Shown here: one piece after another, positions 1 to 6,759 of the stretch
Layout of the letters: each line of letters begins with the position of its first letter
Numbering within the stretch: position 1 is the first letter of the stretch
Assembly: GCA_964496755.1 (NCBI GenBank)
Contig: CAZCBD010000065.1
Location: forward strand, 1-13,437
From: CAZCBD01 sp964496755
GTDB taxonomy: Bacteria; Bacteroidota; Ignavibacteria; Ignavibacteriales; Melioribacteraceae
Length of the DNA stretch: 13,437 bases
Reading direction: 5' to 3'
Notes under the pieces: model-generated
What the model was told of the DNA's origin: nothing
The model's input: the letters and a program-made list of their open reading frames with translations, nothing else
The model's database searches: none
Translations under genes and position numbers: made by a program

Positions 1-670
1 AAATAATTCCACCTGTCGGGAAATCCGGTGCAATTATATATTTCATTAATTCCGGGATTTCGATTTCAGGATTGTCAATTAAAGCAACCAAAGCATCAAC
101 AACTTCTCCAATATTATGCGGAGGAATATTTGTAGCCATTCCCACCGCAATTCCACTTGTACCGTTTACAAGTAAATTTGGTAAATAAGATGGTAAAACC
201 GTTGGTTCCTGAAGAGAATCATCAAAGTTTGGTGAAAAATTAACCGTATTCTTATCAAGATCGCGTAGCATTTCATCGGCAATTCTGGCTAATCTGGCTT
301 CGGTGTAACGCATAGCAGCCGGAGAATCACCATCAACGGAACCAAAGTTTCCTTGTCCGTCTACCAGCGGAACTCGTAGCGAAAAATCTTGTACCATTCT
401 AACCATAGAATCATAAACTGCCGAATCTCCGTGCGGATGGTATTTACCCAAAACTTCACCAACAATTCTAGCTGATTTTTTATACGGTCTATTATATGAA
501 AGTCCCAATTCACTCATTCCATATAAAATTCTTCTGTGAACCGGTTTTAATCCGTCTCTTACATCCGGTAGTGCACGAGAAACAATTACAGACATTGCAT
601 AATCAATGTATGATGATTTCATTTCATCTTCTAAAGCAACCGGAACAATTTTTTCAAAAAGTGTAGCCAT
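1..670 (-). CDS. gyrA: DNA gyrase subunit A, N-terminal 223 residues (runs off window)
   Basis: Breakage-reunion subunit of DNA gyrase, the A2B2 type II topoisomerase that introduces negative supercoils. Translating the minus strand from the ATG at 670 gives MATLFEKIVPVALEDEMKSS and continues open to the window edge, so about a quarter to a third of a normal GyrA is present. The winged-helix region holds the catalytic tyrosine in AAMRYTEARL at residue 122, the same number as in E. coli. The quinolone-resistance region reads GKYHPHGDSAVYDS with Ser83 and Asp87, the residues of a sensitive enzyme. The start lies 44 bases after the gyrB stop with only a weak purine run (AGAAAAATT) before it, so co-transcription with gyrB is expected. 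ParC (topoisomerase IV) is the alternative; adjacency to gyrB and dnaN/recF favours GyrA. Confidence 0.96.
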   Translation of the reverse strand, partial: MATLFEKIVPVALEDEMKSSYIDYAMSVIVSRALPDVRDGLKPVHRRILYGMSELGLSYNRPYKKSARIVGEVLGKYHPHGDSAVYDSMVRMVQDFSLRVPLVDGQGNFGSVDGDSPAAMRYTEARLARIADEMLRDLDKNTVNFSPNFDDSLQEPTVLPSYLPNLLVNGTSGIAVGMATNIPPHNIGEVVDALVALIDNPEIEIPELMKYIIAPDFPTGGII

Positions 671-714
671 AATTTTTCTATTTAATTTTCAATTTCATTT
701 GTAATTATTATTAA

Positions 715-2655
715 TTAGGTGTCTATATTTGCATATTTCGCATGTTTTTCTATAAAATTTCTTCTCGGTTCAACAACATCACCCATTAAAGTTTCAAAAA
801 TTTTATCGGCAGCAGCGGCACTTTCCAAATTTACCTGCAAAATGGTTCTTGTTTCCGGATTCATTGTTGTTTCCCAAAGTTGTTCCGGATTCATTTCACC
901 CAAACCTTTGTAGCGTTGAATATTAACACCTTTAGGTAATCCGTCTTCGTTTAATTCCGCTCCATTTGTTTTGAATCTTTTTAAAATTTCTTCTCTTTCT
1001 TTTTCATCGTAAGCATAAGTTTCTTCGCGTCCTTTTTTTATTTTATATAAAGGAGGTTGGGCTATGTAAACTTTTCCCGATGTAATTAATTCTTTCATTT
1101 GTCTGTACAAAAATGTTAAAAGTAACGTACGAATGTGGCTACCGTCAACATCGGCATCCGTCATTATAATAATTTTCCCGTACCTTGCTTTTTCTACGTT
1201 AAATTCGGGACCAATTCCAGCACCAATTGCGGTAACAATTGTTTTAATTTCTTGGTTTTCCAGCACTTTATTTATTTTTGCTTTTTCCACATTAAGAATT
1301 TTTCCTTTAATCGGGAGAATTGCTTGAAAGCGTCTGTCTCTGCATTGCTTTGCGGAACCGCCCGCAGAATCTCCCTCAACAATATAAATTTCGCAGTGCT
1401 CCGGGTCGTTTATAGAGCAATCAGCCAATTTTCCGGGCAAATGCATTGAATCCAACGCACTTTTTCTTCGTACCAGCTCACGGGCTTTTCTTGCAGCTTC
1501 TCTGGCTTCGGCAGCGCGCACGCATTTTTCAATTACTTTTTTTCCGATACCGGGGTTTTCTTCAAGAAATTCAGCAAGTTTTTCGTTTACAATTGTTTCA
1601 ACTATAGATTTAACTTCTCCGTTTCCCAACTTGGTTTTTGTTTGGCCTTCGAATTGAGGTTCCATTACTTTTACTGAAATTACAGCCGTTAAACCTTCTC
1701 TAAAATCATCTCCGGAAAGTGTTACTTTTTTTCCTTTTTTCTCTTTAATTATGTTATTTCGTGTTGCATAATTATTAAGAGTTCTTGTTAAAGCGGTTTT
1801 AAAGCCGGAAAGATGTGTTCCGCCTTCATGTGTATTTATATTATTTACATAACTGAAAATATTTTCCGAATAGCTATCGTTGTATTCAAAAGCTATTTCT
1901 ACCGGTGTGTTATCTTTTTCGCCTTCAATATAAATGGGTTTATGAAGAACGGTTCTGTTTTCGTCAATATATTGAACAAATTCTTTTAATCCGCCTTTAA
2001 AGTGATATTCTTCCTTTTCGCCTTCTCTTTCATCAGCAATTGTAATTGTTAAGCTCTTATTTAAATAAGCCAGCTCTCGCATTCTTTCCGCTAAGGTTTC
2101 AAATTTGAAATTTGTTGTTTTGAAAATCTCAGAATCCGGAAGAAAAGTAACTTTTGTGCCTGATTTTCCTTTTTTATATTCACCAATCTGCTTAACCAGA
2201 TATTTGGGAATTCCTCTCACGTATTCTTGTTTATAAATTTTTCCTTCTCTTCTAACTTCAACAATTAAAAGCTCGGAAAGAGCATTAACACAAGAAACAC
2301 CAACACCGTGTAAACCACCGGATACTTTATAGGAATTTTTATCAAATTTACCTCCGGCATGAAGAACCGTCATAACAACCTCAAGTGCAGAACGGTTTTC
2401 TTCGGGATGCAAATCAACAGGAATACCTCGACCACAATCGGAAACAGTAATACTTCCGTCCTTGTTAATTACAACATCAACTCTATCGTTAAAACCGGCT
2501 AAAGCTTCATCTATCGAGTTATCCACAACTTCGCTTACAAGATGATGCAACCCTCTGGATCCAACATCACCTATATACATTGCAGGTCTTTTTCTTACTG
2601 CTTCTAATCCTTTTAATACATTAATATTTTTTGCAGTATATTTTGCTCCGCTCAC
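715..2655 (-). CDS. gyrB: DNA gyrase subunit B
   Basis: ATPase subunit of DNA gyrase. At 646 residues it has the compact length of B. subtilis-type GyrB and lacks the large insertion of the E. coli protein. The GHKL ATPase domain is intact: Glu42 and Asn46 in SEVVDNSIDEAL, Asp73 in DCGRGIP, the ATP lid GGLHGVGVS at 113-121, and QTKTKL at 338-343. The TOPRIM domain has EGDSAGGSA (Glu427) and TDADVDGSH (Asp500, Asp502, Asp504), the magnesium ligands. The C-terminal tail has QRYKGLGEMNPEQLWETT. The start is GTG at 2655 with AAGGA six bases upstream. The only nearby ATG, at 2657, is out of frame and followed at once by TGA. The gene lies 26 bases after the DUF721 gene and 44 before gyrA, in the dnaN-recF-DUF721-gyrB-gyrA operon. 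Confidence 0.98.
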   Translation of the reverse strand: MSGAKYTAKNINVLKGLEAVRKRPAMYIGDVGSRGLHHLVSEVVDNSIDEALAGFNDRVDVVINKDGSITVSDCGRGIPVDLHPEENRSALEVVMTVLHAGGKFDKNSYKVSGGLHGVGVSCVNALSELLIVEVRREGKIYKQEYVRGIPKYLVKQIGEYKKGKSGTKVTFLPDSEIFKTTNFKFETLAERMRELAYLNKSLTITIADEREGEKEEYHFKGGLKEFVQYIDENRTVLHKPIYIEGEKDNTPVEIAFEYNDSYSENIFSYVNNINTHEGGTHLSGFKTALTRTLNNYATRNNIIKEKKGKKVTLSGDDFREGLTAVISVKVMEPQFEGQTKTKLGNGEVKSIVETIVNEKLAEFLEENPGIGKKVIEKCVRAAEAREAARKARELVRRKSALDSMHLPGKLADCSINDPEHCEIYIVEGDSAGGSAKQCRDRRFQAILPIKGKILNVEKAKINKVLENQEIKTIVTAIGAGIGPEFNVEKARYGKIIIMTDADVDGSHIRTLLLTFLYRQMKELITSGKVYIAQPPLYKIKKGREETYAYDEKEREEILKRFKTNGAELNEDGLPKGVNIQRYKGLGEMNPEQLWETTMNPETRTILQVNLESAAAADKIFETLMGDVVEPRRNFIEKHAKYANIDT

Positions 2656-2666
2656 ATTAAATCCTT
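2652..2666 (-). promoter_or_regulatory. gyrB translation start: AAGGA site, GTG start overlapping an ATG-TGA minimal ORF
   Basis: On the minus strand AAGGA (2666-2662) is followed after six bases by GTG (2655-2653), the only start consistent with the GyrB N-terminus. The same bases contain ATG at 2657-2655 followed immediately by TGA at 2654-2652. A ribosome choosing that ATG would stop after one codon. The arrangement is read directly; any effect on gyrB translation is inference. Confidence 0.75.
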
Positions 2667-2681
2667 TTTTTATCTTAATTT

Positions 2682-2978
2682 TTAATTTATGAATTTAATT
2701 GCATTTACAACTATATCATTAAAATATTCATTAATTTTTTTTTTCATTAAATTACTTTTCAATCTAAGTTCATTTCTCCAAACAGAATTTTCAACTTTTA
2801 AAAAAAGCATTTTATTTTTAATTTTTTTTGGAACAGCTATTTTTTTTAAATCGGGAAAAATAAAATAAAACTTTTCAATTACCTCTGCTTCTTTAATTGC
2901 TTTCCTAAAATTTTTGAAAGCCTTTTCTTTATTTAGAATTTCATTCAGACTAAAAAATTCTTTTTTTCTTTCAATCAT
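2682..2978 (-). CDS. DUF721 family protein, probable DciA-type replicative helicase loader
   Basis: Small basic protein of 98 residues. Its C-terminal half, from about residue 57, fits the DUF721 pattern: a short beta strand (MLFLKVENSVW), the family's conserved tryptophan (Trp67), then a helix rich in leucine and lysine (RNELRLKSNLMKKKINEYF) and a final strand. DUF721 proteins are now called DciA and are known in other bacteria to assist loading of the replicative helicase DnaB where DnaC or DnaI is absent. Here that role rests on family membership and position: seven bases after recF and 26 before gyrB, a common site for this family. The recF stop TAG overlaps the AGGA ribosome binding site of this gene, suggesting translational coupling. 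The gene contains an A10 run on its coding strand (2735-2744). The protein is at the short end for the family, so the helicase-loading function is probable, not shown. Confidence 0.85.
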   Translation of the reverse strand: MIERKKEFFSLNEILNKEKAFKNFRKAIKEAEVIEKFYFIFPDLKKIAVPKKIKNKMLFLKVENSVWRNELRLKSNLMKKKINEYFNDIVVNAIKFIN

Positions 2979-2985
2979 TTATTTC

Positions 2986-4089
2986 CTAATCAAAAATAAC
3001 TTCACCTTTTTTTATTTTAATTATTTTTTCATTTTCAAAATTTTTTAAAAGTTTGAAGTTCGAAAAATCTGTCATTGTAATAAAAGCTTGCCCGATTTCT
3101 TTCAGGTAAGAACTGATTTTTCCGGCTCTAAAAACATCCAAGTCTCCAAAAACATCATCCATTAAAAAAATCGGTGTTCTTCCTGTTTTTTCTTTTAAAT
3201 AAAAAAATTGTCCAAATCTTAATGCAATCTGAAAAGTTTTGTGTTGACCTTGTGAACCATATTTTCTAATGGGAATTTTATTTATGAAAAAAATAAAATC
3301 ATCTTTTTGAGGTCCTACTAAATTTTTTCCTCTTCCCAATTCTTCTTCTTTTTTTTTATAAAATTCATTTTTTAAAAAATTTACAATTTCATTTTTATTT
3401 TTATATAAATAATCAATTTCCGGTATTTCTTCTTCTCCCATAATTTTTTCAAAAGATTTTTTTACGTAGCTATTAAACTCGTTAATAAAATCTATTCTAT
3501 GAATAATAATTTGAGATCCTATATTTATTAAAGTTTCCGCCCACAAATCTATTTGCTGAATTATTTTAGGACTTTTTGTTTCTTTATATTTTCTTAATAG
3601 AACAGCTCTTTGTTTCAAAGCTTTATTATAATCCAAATAAAATTTAAGATAAGTTTCACTTGATTGTGAAATAACGGAGTCTACAAACTTTCTTCTTTCT
3701 GCAGGAGAACCTTTTGTTATTTCTTTGTCATTATGAATTAAAATAACAACCGGAAATTTTCCTATTAAATCGGTTGCTTTGTAAATCTGCTTATTGTCAA
3801 TGAACACACTTTTTTTATTTATTTCTTTTCTGAAATCTATTTCCACACAATGATTTGTTTTAGAAAAAAACTTTCCTTTTATGTGAAAAAAATTTTCTTC
3901 AAAATTTATTGATTCAACGTCTTTAACATTAATAAAACTTTTAGTAGTGCAGAGATAATAAATAGCTTCGAGAATTGATGTTTTGCCTTGACCATTACCG
4001 CCAATTATGTAGTTTATTTTATCAGAAAATTCTAATTTTGTTTTTTTGTGTAATCTGAAATTTTCTAATTCTAATGATTCTATTCTCAT
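2986..4089 (-). CDS. recF: DNA replication and repair protein RecF
   Basis: SMC-like ABC ATPase that with RecO and RecR helps load RecA at single-strand gaps and stalled forks. The 367-residue length is normal. Walker A is GGNGQGKTS at residues 30-38 and the ABC signature region is YGSQGQHKTFQIALR at about 277-291. Walker B is PIFLMDDVFGDLD at 306-318, with Asp311 and Asp312. The segment LVGPQKDDF near 257-265 is also typical. Family members more often read LLDDV.SELD in the Walker B region; here it is MDDVFGDLD, a mild variation. The ATG at 4089 begins ten bases after the dnaN stop, with a poor ribosome binding site, so translation may be coupled to dnaN. Confidence 0.97.
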   Translation of the reverse strand: MRIESLELENFRLHKKTKLEFSDKINYIIGGNGQGKTSILEAIYYLCTTKSFINVKDVESINFEENFFHIKGKFFSKTNHCVEIDFRKEINKKSVFIDNKQIYKATDLIGKFPVVILIHNDKEITKGSPAERRKFVDSVISQSSETYLKFYLDYNKALKQRAVLLRKYKETKSPKIIQQIDLWAETLINIGSQIIIHRIDFINEFNSYVKKSFEKIMGEEEIPEIDYLYKNKNEIVNFLKNEFYKKKEEELGRGKNLVGPQKDDFIFFINKIPIRKYGSQGQHKTFQIALRFGQFFYLKEKTGRTPIFLMDDVFGDLDVFRAGKISSYLKEIGQAFITMTDFSNFKLLKNFENEKIIKIKKGEVIFD

Positions 4090-4099
4090 TTATAAAAGA

Positions 4100-5227
4100 C
4101 TAATTATTAAGTCTTACCGGCATTAATAACATCATTAAATCCGAATTTTCTTTTTCTTCGGTTGGATTAATTATTACTGCCTTGGTAGATGAATGAAGTT
4201 TAAAAACAATTTCCTCTTCATTATTTAAATGTGCCAAAATATCATTTACATAAGAAGAATTAAATCCTATTTCCAAATTTTCTCCTTCATATTCACAACT
4301 AACATTTTCTTTTGCGAATGATCCTTGGTCTAAATCTTCAGCAGAAATTTCAAGATTATTATCTTCTATTTTAAATTTAACTCTTTTTGAGTTTGCAGGA
4401 GAAAAAAGCATCATTCTTTTTACTGCACCGTGTAATTCTTTTGTTTTTACTTTTAATCTATACTCATTTTCCAAAGGAATAACACTTTCATAATCAGGAT
4501 ATTTTTGACCTATTAAACGGGTTGTTAATTCAATATCCGTTAATGAAAAACAAATATGGCTGTCGCTTATAAAAATCTTTACATCTTTTTGATCTAAAAT
4601 TTTCTGAAGAACTGTAATAGCTCTTTCAGGAACTATATATTGATCGTTAAAATCTCTATTTATATTTTTTTTCAAAAGATTAACTAATCTATGTCCGTCT
4701 GTGGCAACAAATCTTAATCCTTCATCATTAAATTTCAATAAAACCCCCATCATTGCGGGCCTCATTTCTTCTTTGCTCATTGCAAAAGCACTGATATCAA
4801 AAGCTTCTTTTAATTCTTCTCCATTAATTATAATTTCCTTTAAATTTTCATCTTCGTCTTGCGGAAAAGATGGAATTTCAGGAAATTCACTACCTTTAAT
4901 ATAACTTAAAGAATATTCACCTTTATCTGTTTTAAGATTTATTTTTCCTTTGTCATTAATATCAAAAACAATTGTTGTATCGCCCAAAGACCTAACAATA
5001 TCAAATAATAATTTAGCAGCTACAACAATTTGAATATTTTCTTCGGCTACCACATTAATTGATGATTTTAGAGAAATATCCATGTCTGTAGCATGAATAG
5101 TTAATTTTCCGTCATCTATATTTATTAAAAAATTTTCTAAAATTGGCATTGGTGTACGAGTTGGAACTGCGGGTATTATTTTGGTTAATAACTTTTCCAA
5201 TTGTTTACTATTAACTTTAAATTCCAT
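4100..5227 (-). CDS. dnaN: DNA polymerase III beta subunit (sliding clamp)
   Basis: Forms the dimeric ring that tethers replicative polymerase and other proteins to DNA. The 375-residue protein from ATG 5227 starts MEFKVNSKQLEKLLTKIIPA and has the three-domain clamp layout. Recognisable segments are RTPMPILENFLI, FVATDGHRL, a region ending IGQKYPDYESVIP, and a C-terminus MMLLMPVRLNN matching the usual MPMRL ending. The reading frame stays open to a TTG at 5254, which would add nine residues. The internal ATG is preferred because GGAG sits eight bases before it and it matches the family N-terminus. A probable sigma-70-like promoter lies at 5284-5312. This is the first gene of the replication operon, and the usual upstream neighbour dnaA is missing. 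Confidence 0.97.
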   Translation of the reverse strand: MEFKVNSKQLEKLLTKIIPAVPTRTPMPILENFLINIDDGKLTIHATDMDISLKSSINVVAEENIQIVVAAKLLFDIVRSLGDTTIVFDINDKGKINLKTDKGEYSLSYIKGSEFPEIPSFPQDEDENLKEIIINGEELKEAFDISAFAMSKEEMRPAMMGVLLKFNDEGLRFVATDGHRLVNLLKKNINRDFNDQYIVPERAITVLQKILDQKDVKIFISDSHICFSLTDIELTTRLIGQKYPDYESVIPLENEYRLKVKTKELHGAVKRMMLFSPANSKRVKFKIEDNNLEISAEDLDQGSFAKENVSCEYEGENLEIGFNSSYVNDILAHLNNEEEIVFKLHSSTKAVIINPTEEKENSDLMMLLMPVRLNN

Positions 5228-5235
5228 TTTTTGTA

Positions 5236-5239
5236 CTCC
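5236..5239 (-). promoter_or_regulatory. Ribosome binding site deciding the dnaN start
   Basis: GGAG on the minus strand, eight bases before the ATG at 5227. It lies inside the nine-codon extension that a TTG start at 5254 would require, which argues for the ATG start. Confidence 0.7.
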
Positions 5240-5283
5240 GATTTTTTTAACCAATTTAACATAAAAATATAATAAAATTAAGG

Positions 5284-5312
5284 GTTATATTCAATTAGAT
5301 AAAAGCAGGCAA
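5284..5312 (-). promoter_or_regulatory. Probable promoter of the dnaN operon
   Basis: On the minus strand, TTGCCT (5312-5307) and TATAAC (5289-5284) are separated by exactly 17 bases and resemble sigma-70-type -35 and -10 boxes. Transcription would begin near 5277, giving a leader of about 50 bases before dnaN. Bacteroidota use a different consensus, so the match is suggestive only. Confidence 0.5.
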
Positions 5313-5341
5313 AGTAAAGTAAATCATTTGTTTTATAATTG

Positions 5342-5546
5342 TTATTAACACCCTATTTATTATTTATATTTATTTTCTTTTTTAAAAAATATGTAATAAA
5401 TAATAAGTATGTGGATATGTGTATAACTTTTCTTTTGTTTCTTTTTTAAGCTAGAATAAAAGTTTTATAATCTCTTTGTATGTTAATAAAAAAAGAATAA
5501 ATGAAGGTTTTTACCGACTATGTTAATAACATTAAAATTATTAACA
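5342..5546. repeat. Four exact copies of the 9-mer TTATTAACA, two forming an inverted repeat
   Basis: Plus-strand copies lie at 5342-5350 and 5538-5546; minus-strand copies (TGTTAATAA) at 5481-5489 and 5521-5529. The last two copies in order, 5521-5529 and 5538-5546, are perfect inverted arms with an eight-base spacer. They may be weak DnaA sites or sites for another origin-binding protein. Part of the recurrence could come from the AT-rich composition. Confidence 0.6.
5410..5426 (-). promoter_or_regulatory. Tandem DnaA boxes
   Basis: TGTGGATAT (5410-5418) and TGTGTATAA (5418-5426) share one base and point the same way. The second is an exact reverse complement of TTATACACA; the first is one base from the reverse complement of TTATCCACA. 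They border the AT-rich block on their left. Confidence 0.6.
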
Positions 5547-5585
5547 ATTAACTGTTTGGTTATAAACAAGTTGTCAACATAAAAT

Positions 5586-5610
5586 TAAACCGAGCTTTAA
5601 GCTCGGTTTA
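5586..5610. terminator. Perfect 11-bp hairpin, terminator-like toward the minus strand
   Basis: TAAACCGAGCT and AGCTCGGTTTA pair perfectly around a three-base loop TTA. On the minus strand the stem is followed by a T-rich tract (AATTTTATG); on the plus strand it is followed by TCCTG, which is not T-rich. It therefore looks like a terminator for leftward transcription, which would keep transcripts out of the origin candidate. No minus-strand gene is visible immediately to its right. Confidence 0.5.
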
Positions 5611-5769
5611 TCCTGTTATACAGACCAAAATTAAGATCTGCGACTTAACAAGGGAGGAAGAAGAATTAAAAATAATTATTTTATTAAAAATTTCAAATTT
5701 ATTAATTAAAAATTGTTTTTAAATTTTTAATTGGTTAAAATAAAGAATTAGGAAAATCGGGAGAAAAAA
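5611..5769 (+). promoter_or_regulatory. Upstream region and probable promoter of the secreted-protein gene
   Basis: TTGTTT (5713-5718) and TAAAAT (5736-5741), 17 bases apart, form a plausible sigma-70-like promoter with a leader of about 22 bases. GGGAG at 5759-5763, six bases before the ATG, is the ribosome binding site. An 11-bp A/T inverted repeat (AATTAAAAATT 5704-5714 with AATTTTTAATT 5722-5732) overlaps the -35 box. Further up, AGGGAGGAAG at 5651-5660 is a strong ribosome-binding-like purine run with no ATG, GTG or TTG at a usable distance. No gene is seen here. Confidence 0.4.
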
Positions 5770-6669
5770 ATGAAAAAAATATTAGTAGTAATGTGCTTTG
5801 TTTTATATTCCTTTGCACAACATTCTATTACTTTGCACTTTCAAGCAGAAGATAGTTCGGGAACAATAATACCTTATTATACCCAAACTTTCAATGAAGG
5901 AAGTTTTGGAACTTTTAAATCCTATACACTACCTTCAAAAATATCAGCATGGCAAAAATTTTATGATGGAATTGCTCAGTCCAACTTATATTTTCCGCTT
6001 GGTTCAGTAAGCAGTAATATTGATGTGTATATTACTCAAAAATCATTTGATTTTTCTAATCCCGGAAAACTATTGGATCCTTCCGGAAAAAATATCGACT
6101 TGTTTATGTTTTTAGAAGTCGATATTAAAGAAAACGGTCAATCAATTAGTTATGTAGCGCCTGTGGGCCACGAACCATATTTAGTAATAAATAATTTGAA
6201 TCTAATTTCTTTGCTTTCAACCTATGGAGTTACAAGTGTTAATGGTGTTTCTTTCGGATACTATGCAAACAAACAATATACGATGGAAGGAATTTCTGCA
6301 GAAGTAGGATTTATAAGTACAACGGTAAAATTTAGTCACTTTTCAACTATATGTGCTTGGAATAAAAGTGCTTCTTCAATTGAAAAAATAAATAATTTAC
6401 CGGGTGAATTTAAATTAAAACAAAATTATCCCAATCCTTTTAACCCGAATACTACTATTAATTTTTCAGTTAAAAAAGAATCTAATGTTGAAATTAATGT
6501 TTACAATTCTTTGGGTAAACTTATAAAAACCATTGCAAATAAAAGATTTGATGTAGGGGAATATAAAATTACTTTTGACGGTTCAAATTTAAGTAGTGGA
6601 GTTTATTATTATTCTTTTTCTATAGACGGAAAAAAAATAGATGTTAAGAAAATGATACTATTAAAATAA
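5770..6669 (+). CDS. Secreted protein with type IX secretion C-terminal sorting domain
   Basis: Predicted exported protein of 299 residues. Residues 1-16 form a signal peptide (MKKILVVMCFVLYSFAQ) with cleavage likely near SFA-Q. The C-terminal 90 residues, from about 210, are a T9SS type A sorting domain. It begins LPGEFKLKQNYPNPFNP (NYPNPFNP at 219-226), continues with VEINVYNSLGKLIKTI and LSSGVYYYSF, and ends in a basic KKMILLK. Such domains guide export across the outer membrane, after which they are usually removed. The middle part (about 17-205) is rich in Ser, Tyr and beta-type sequence, and I do not recognise it; no catalytic motif is evident. The gene is flanked by its own probable promoter and a terminator, so it looks monocistronic. 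Function unknown; likely cell-surface or extracellular. Confidence 0.9.
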   Translation: MKKILVVMCFVLYSFAQHSITLHFQAEDSSGTIIPYYTQTFNEGSFGTFKSYTLPSKISAWQKFYDGIAQSNLYFPLGSVSSNIDVYITQKSFDFSNPGKLLDPSGKNIDLFMFLEVDIKENGQSISYVAPVGHEPYLVINNLNLISLLSTYGVTSVNGVSFGYYANKQYTMEGISAEVGFISTTVKFSHFSTICAWNKSASSIEKINNLPGEFKLKQNYPNPFNPNTTINFSVKKESNVEINVYNSLGKLIKTIANKRFDVGEYKITFDGSNLSSGVYYYSFSIDGKKIDVKKMILLK

Positions 6670-6689
6670 GTTAAGTAAAATAAAAATTA

Positions 6690-6720
6690 AATAAAGGCGA
6701 GTTTTTAATTCGCCTTTATT
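6690..6720 (+). terminator. Intrinsic terminator after the secreted-protein gene
   Basis: AATAAAGGCGA (6690-6700) pairs with TCGCCTTTATT (6710-6720) across a nine-base loop: 11 perfect pairs including a GGCG core, followed by ATTTT. It lies 21 bases after the stop codon. Confidence 0.85.
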
Positions 6721-6759
6721 ATTTTAAACGAAGTTTTTAATAAAAAAAAGAGAAAAAAT

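Larger units (their letters stand above)
5313..5580. other. Candidate replication origin (oriC)
   Basis: A gene-free, very AT-rich stretch directly upstream of dnaN-recF-DUF721-gyrBA. It contains a nearly pure A/T block (about 5354-5409) that could serve as an unwinding element. Next to it is a perfect DnaA-box match TGTGTATAA at 5418-5426 (reverse complement TTATACACA), preceded by TGTGGATAT at 5410-5418, one mismatch from consensus. Four exact TTATTAACA 9-mers (one mismatch from TTATNCACA) and a TTATAAACA at 5560-5568 lie around them, and a further one-mismatch site TTATACAGA is just outside at 5616-5624. The adjacent operon is transcribed away from this region on one side and the next gene away on the other. 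Only one box is perfect, so this is a candidate rather than a proven origin. Confidence 0.55.

Noticed and set aside
719..1449. Plus-strand open frames opposite gyrB (719-913, 1133-1327, 1135-1449)
   Set aside because: They are antisense to a fully conserved gyrB, have no family resemblance, and their low-complexity Phe/Ile/Ser composition is that of an antisense frame.
2735..2744. A10 run in the DUF721 gene as a phase-variation or slippage site
   Set aside because: Runs of 8-9 A or T are common throughout this low-GC window, including in housekeeping genes, so one run of ten is not convincing.
5228..5254. TTG start at 5254 for dnaN, adding nine residues
   Set aside because: The GGAG ribosome binding site lies within this extension, eight bases before ATG 5227, and the family N-terminus matches the ATG start.
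5669..5682. 14-bp A/T palindrome AAAATAATTATTTT
   Set aside because: Pure A/T palindromes of this size are expected by chance in such AT-rich intergenic DNA.
5255..5769. A degenerate dnaA or other gene in the origin region
   Set aside because: No frame on either strand gives a run of recognisable protein; stops are frequent and the composition is intergenic.
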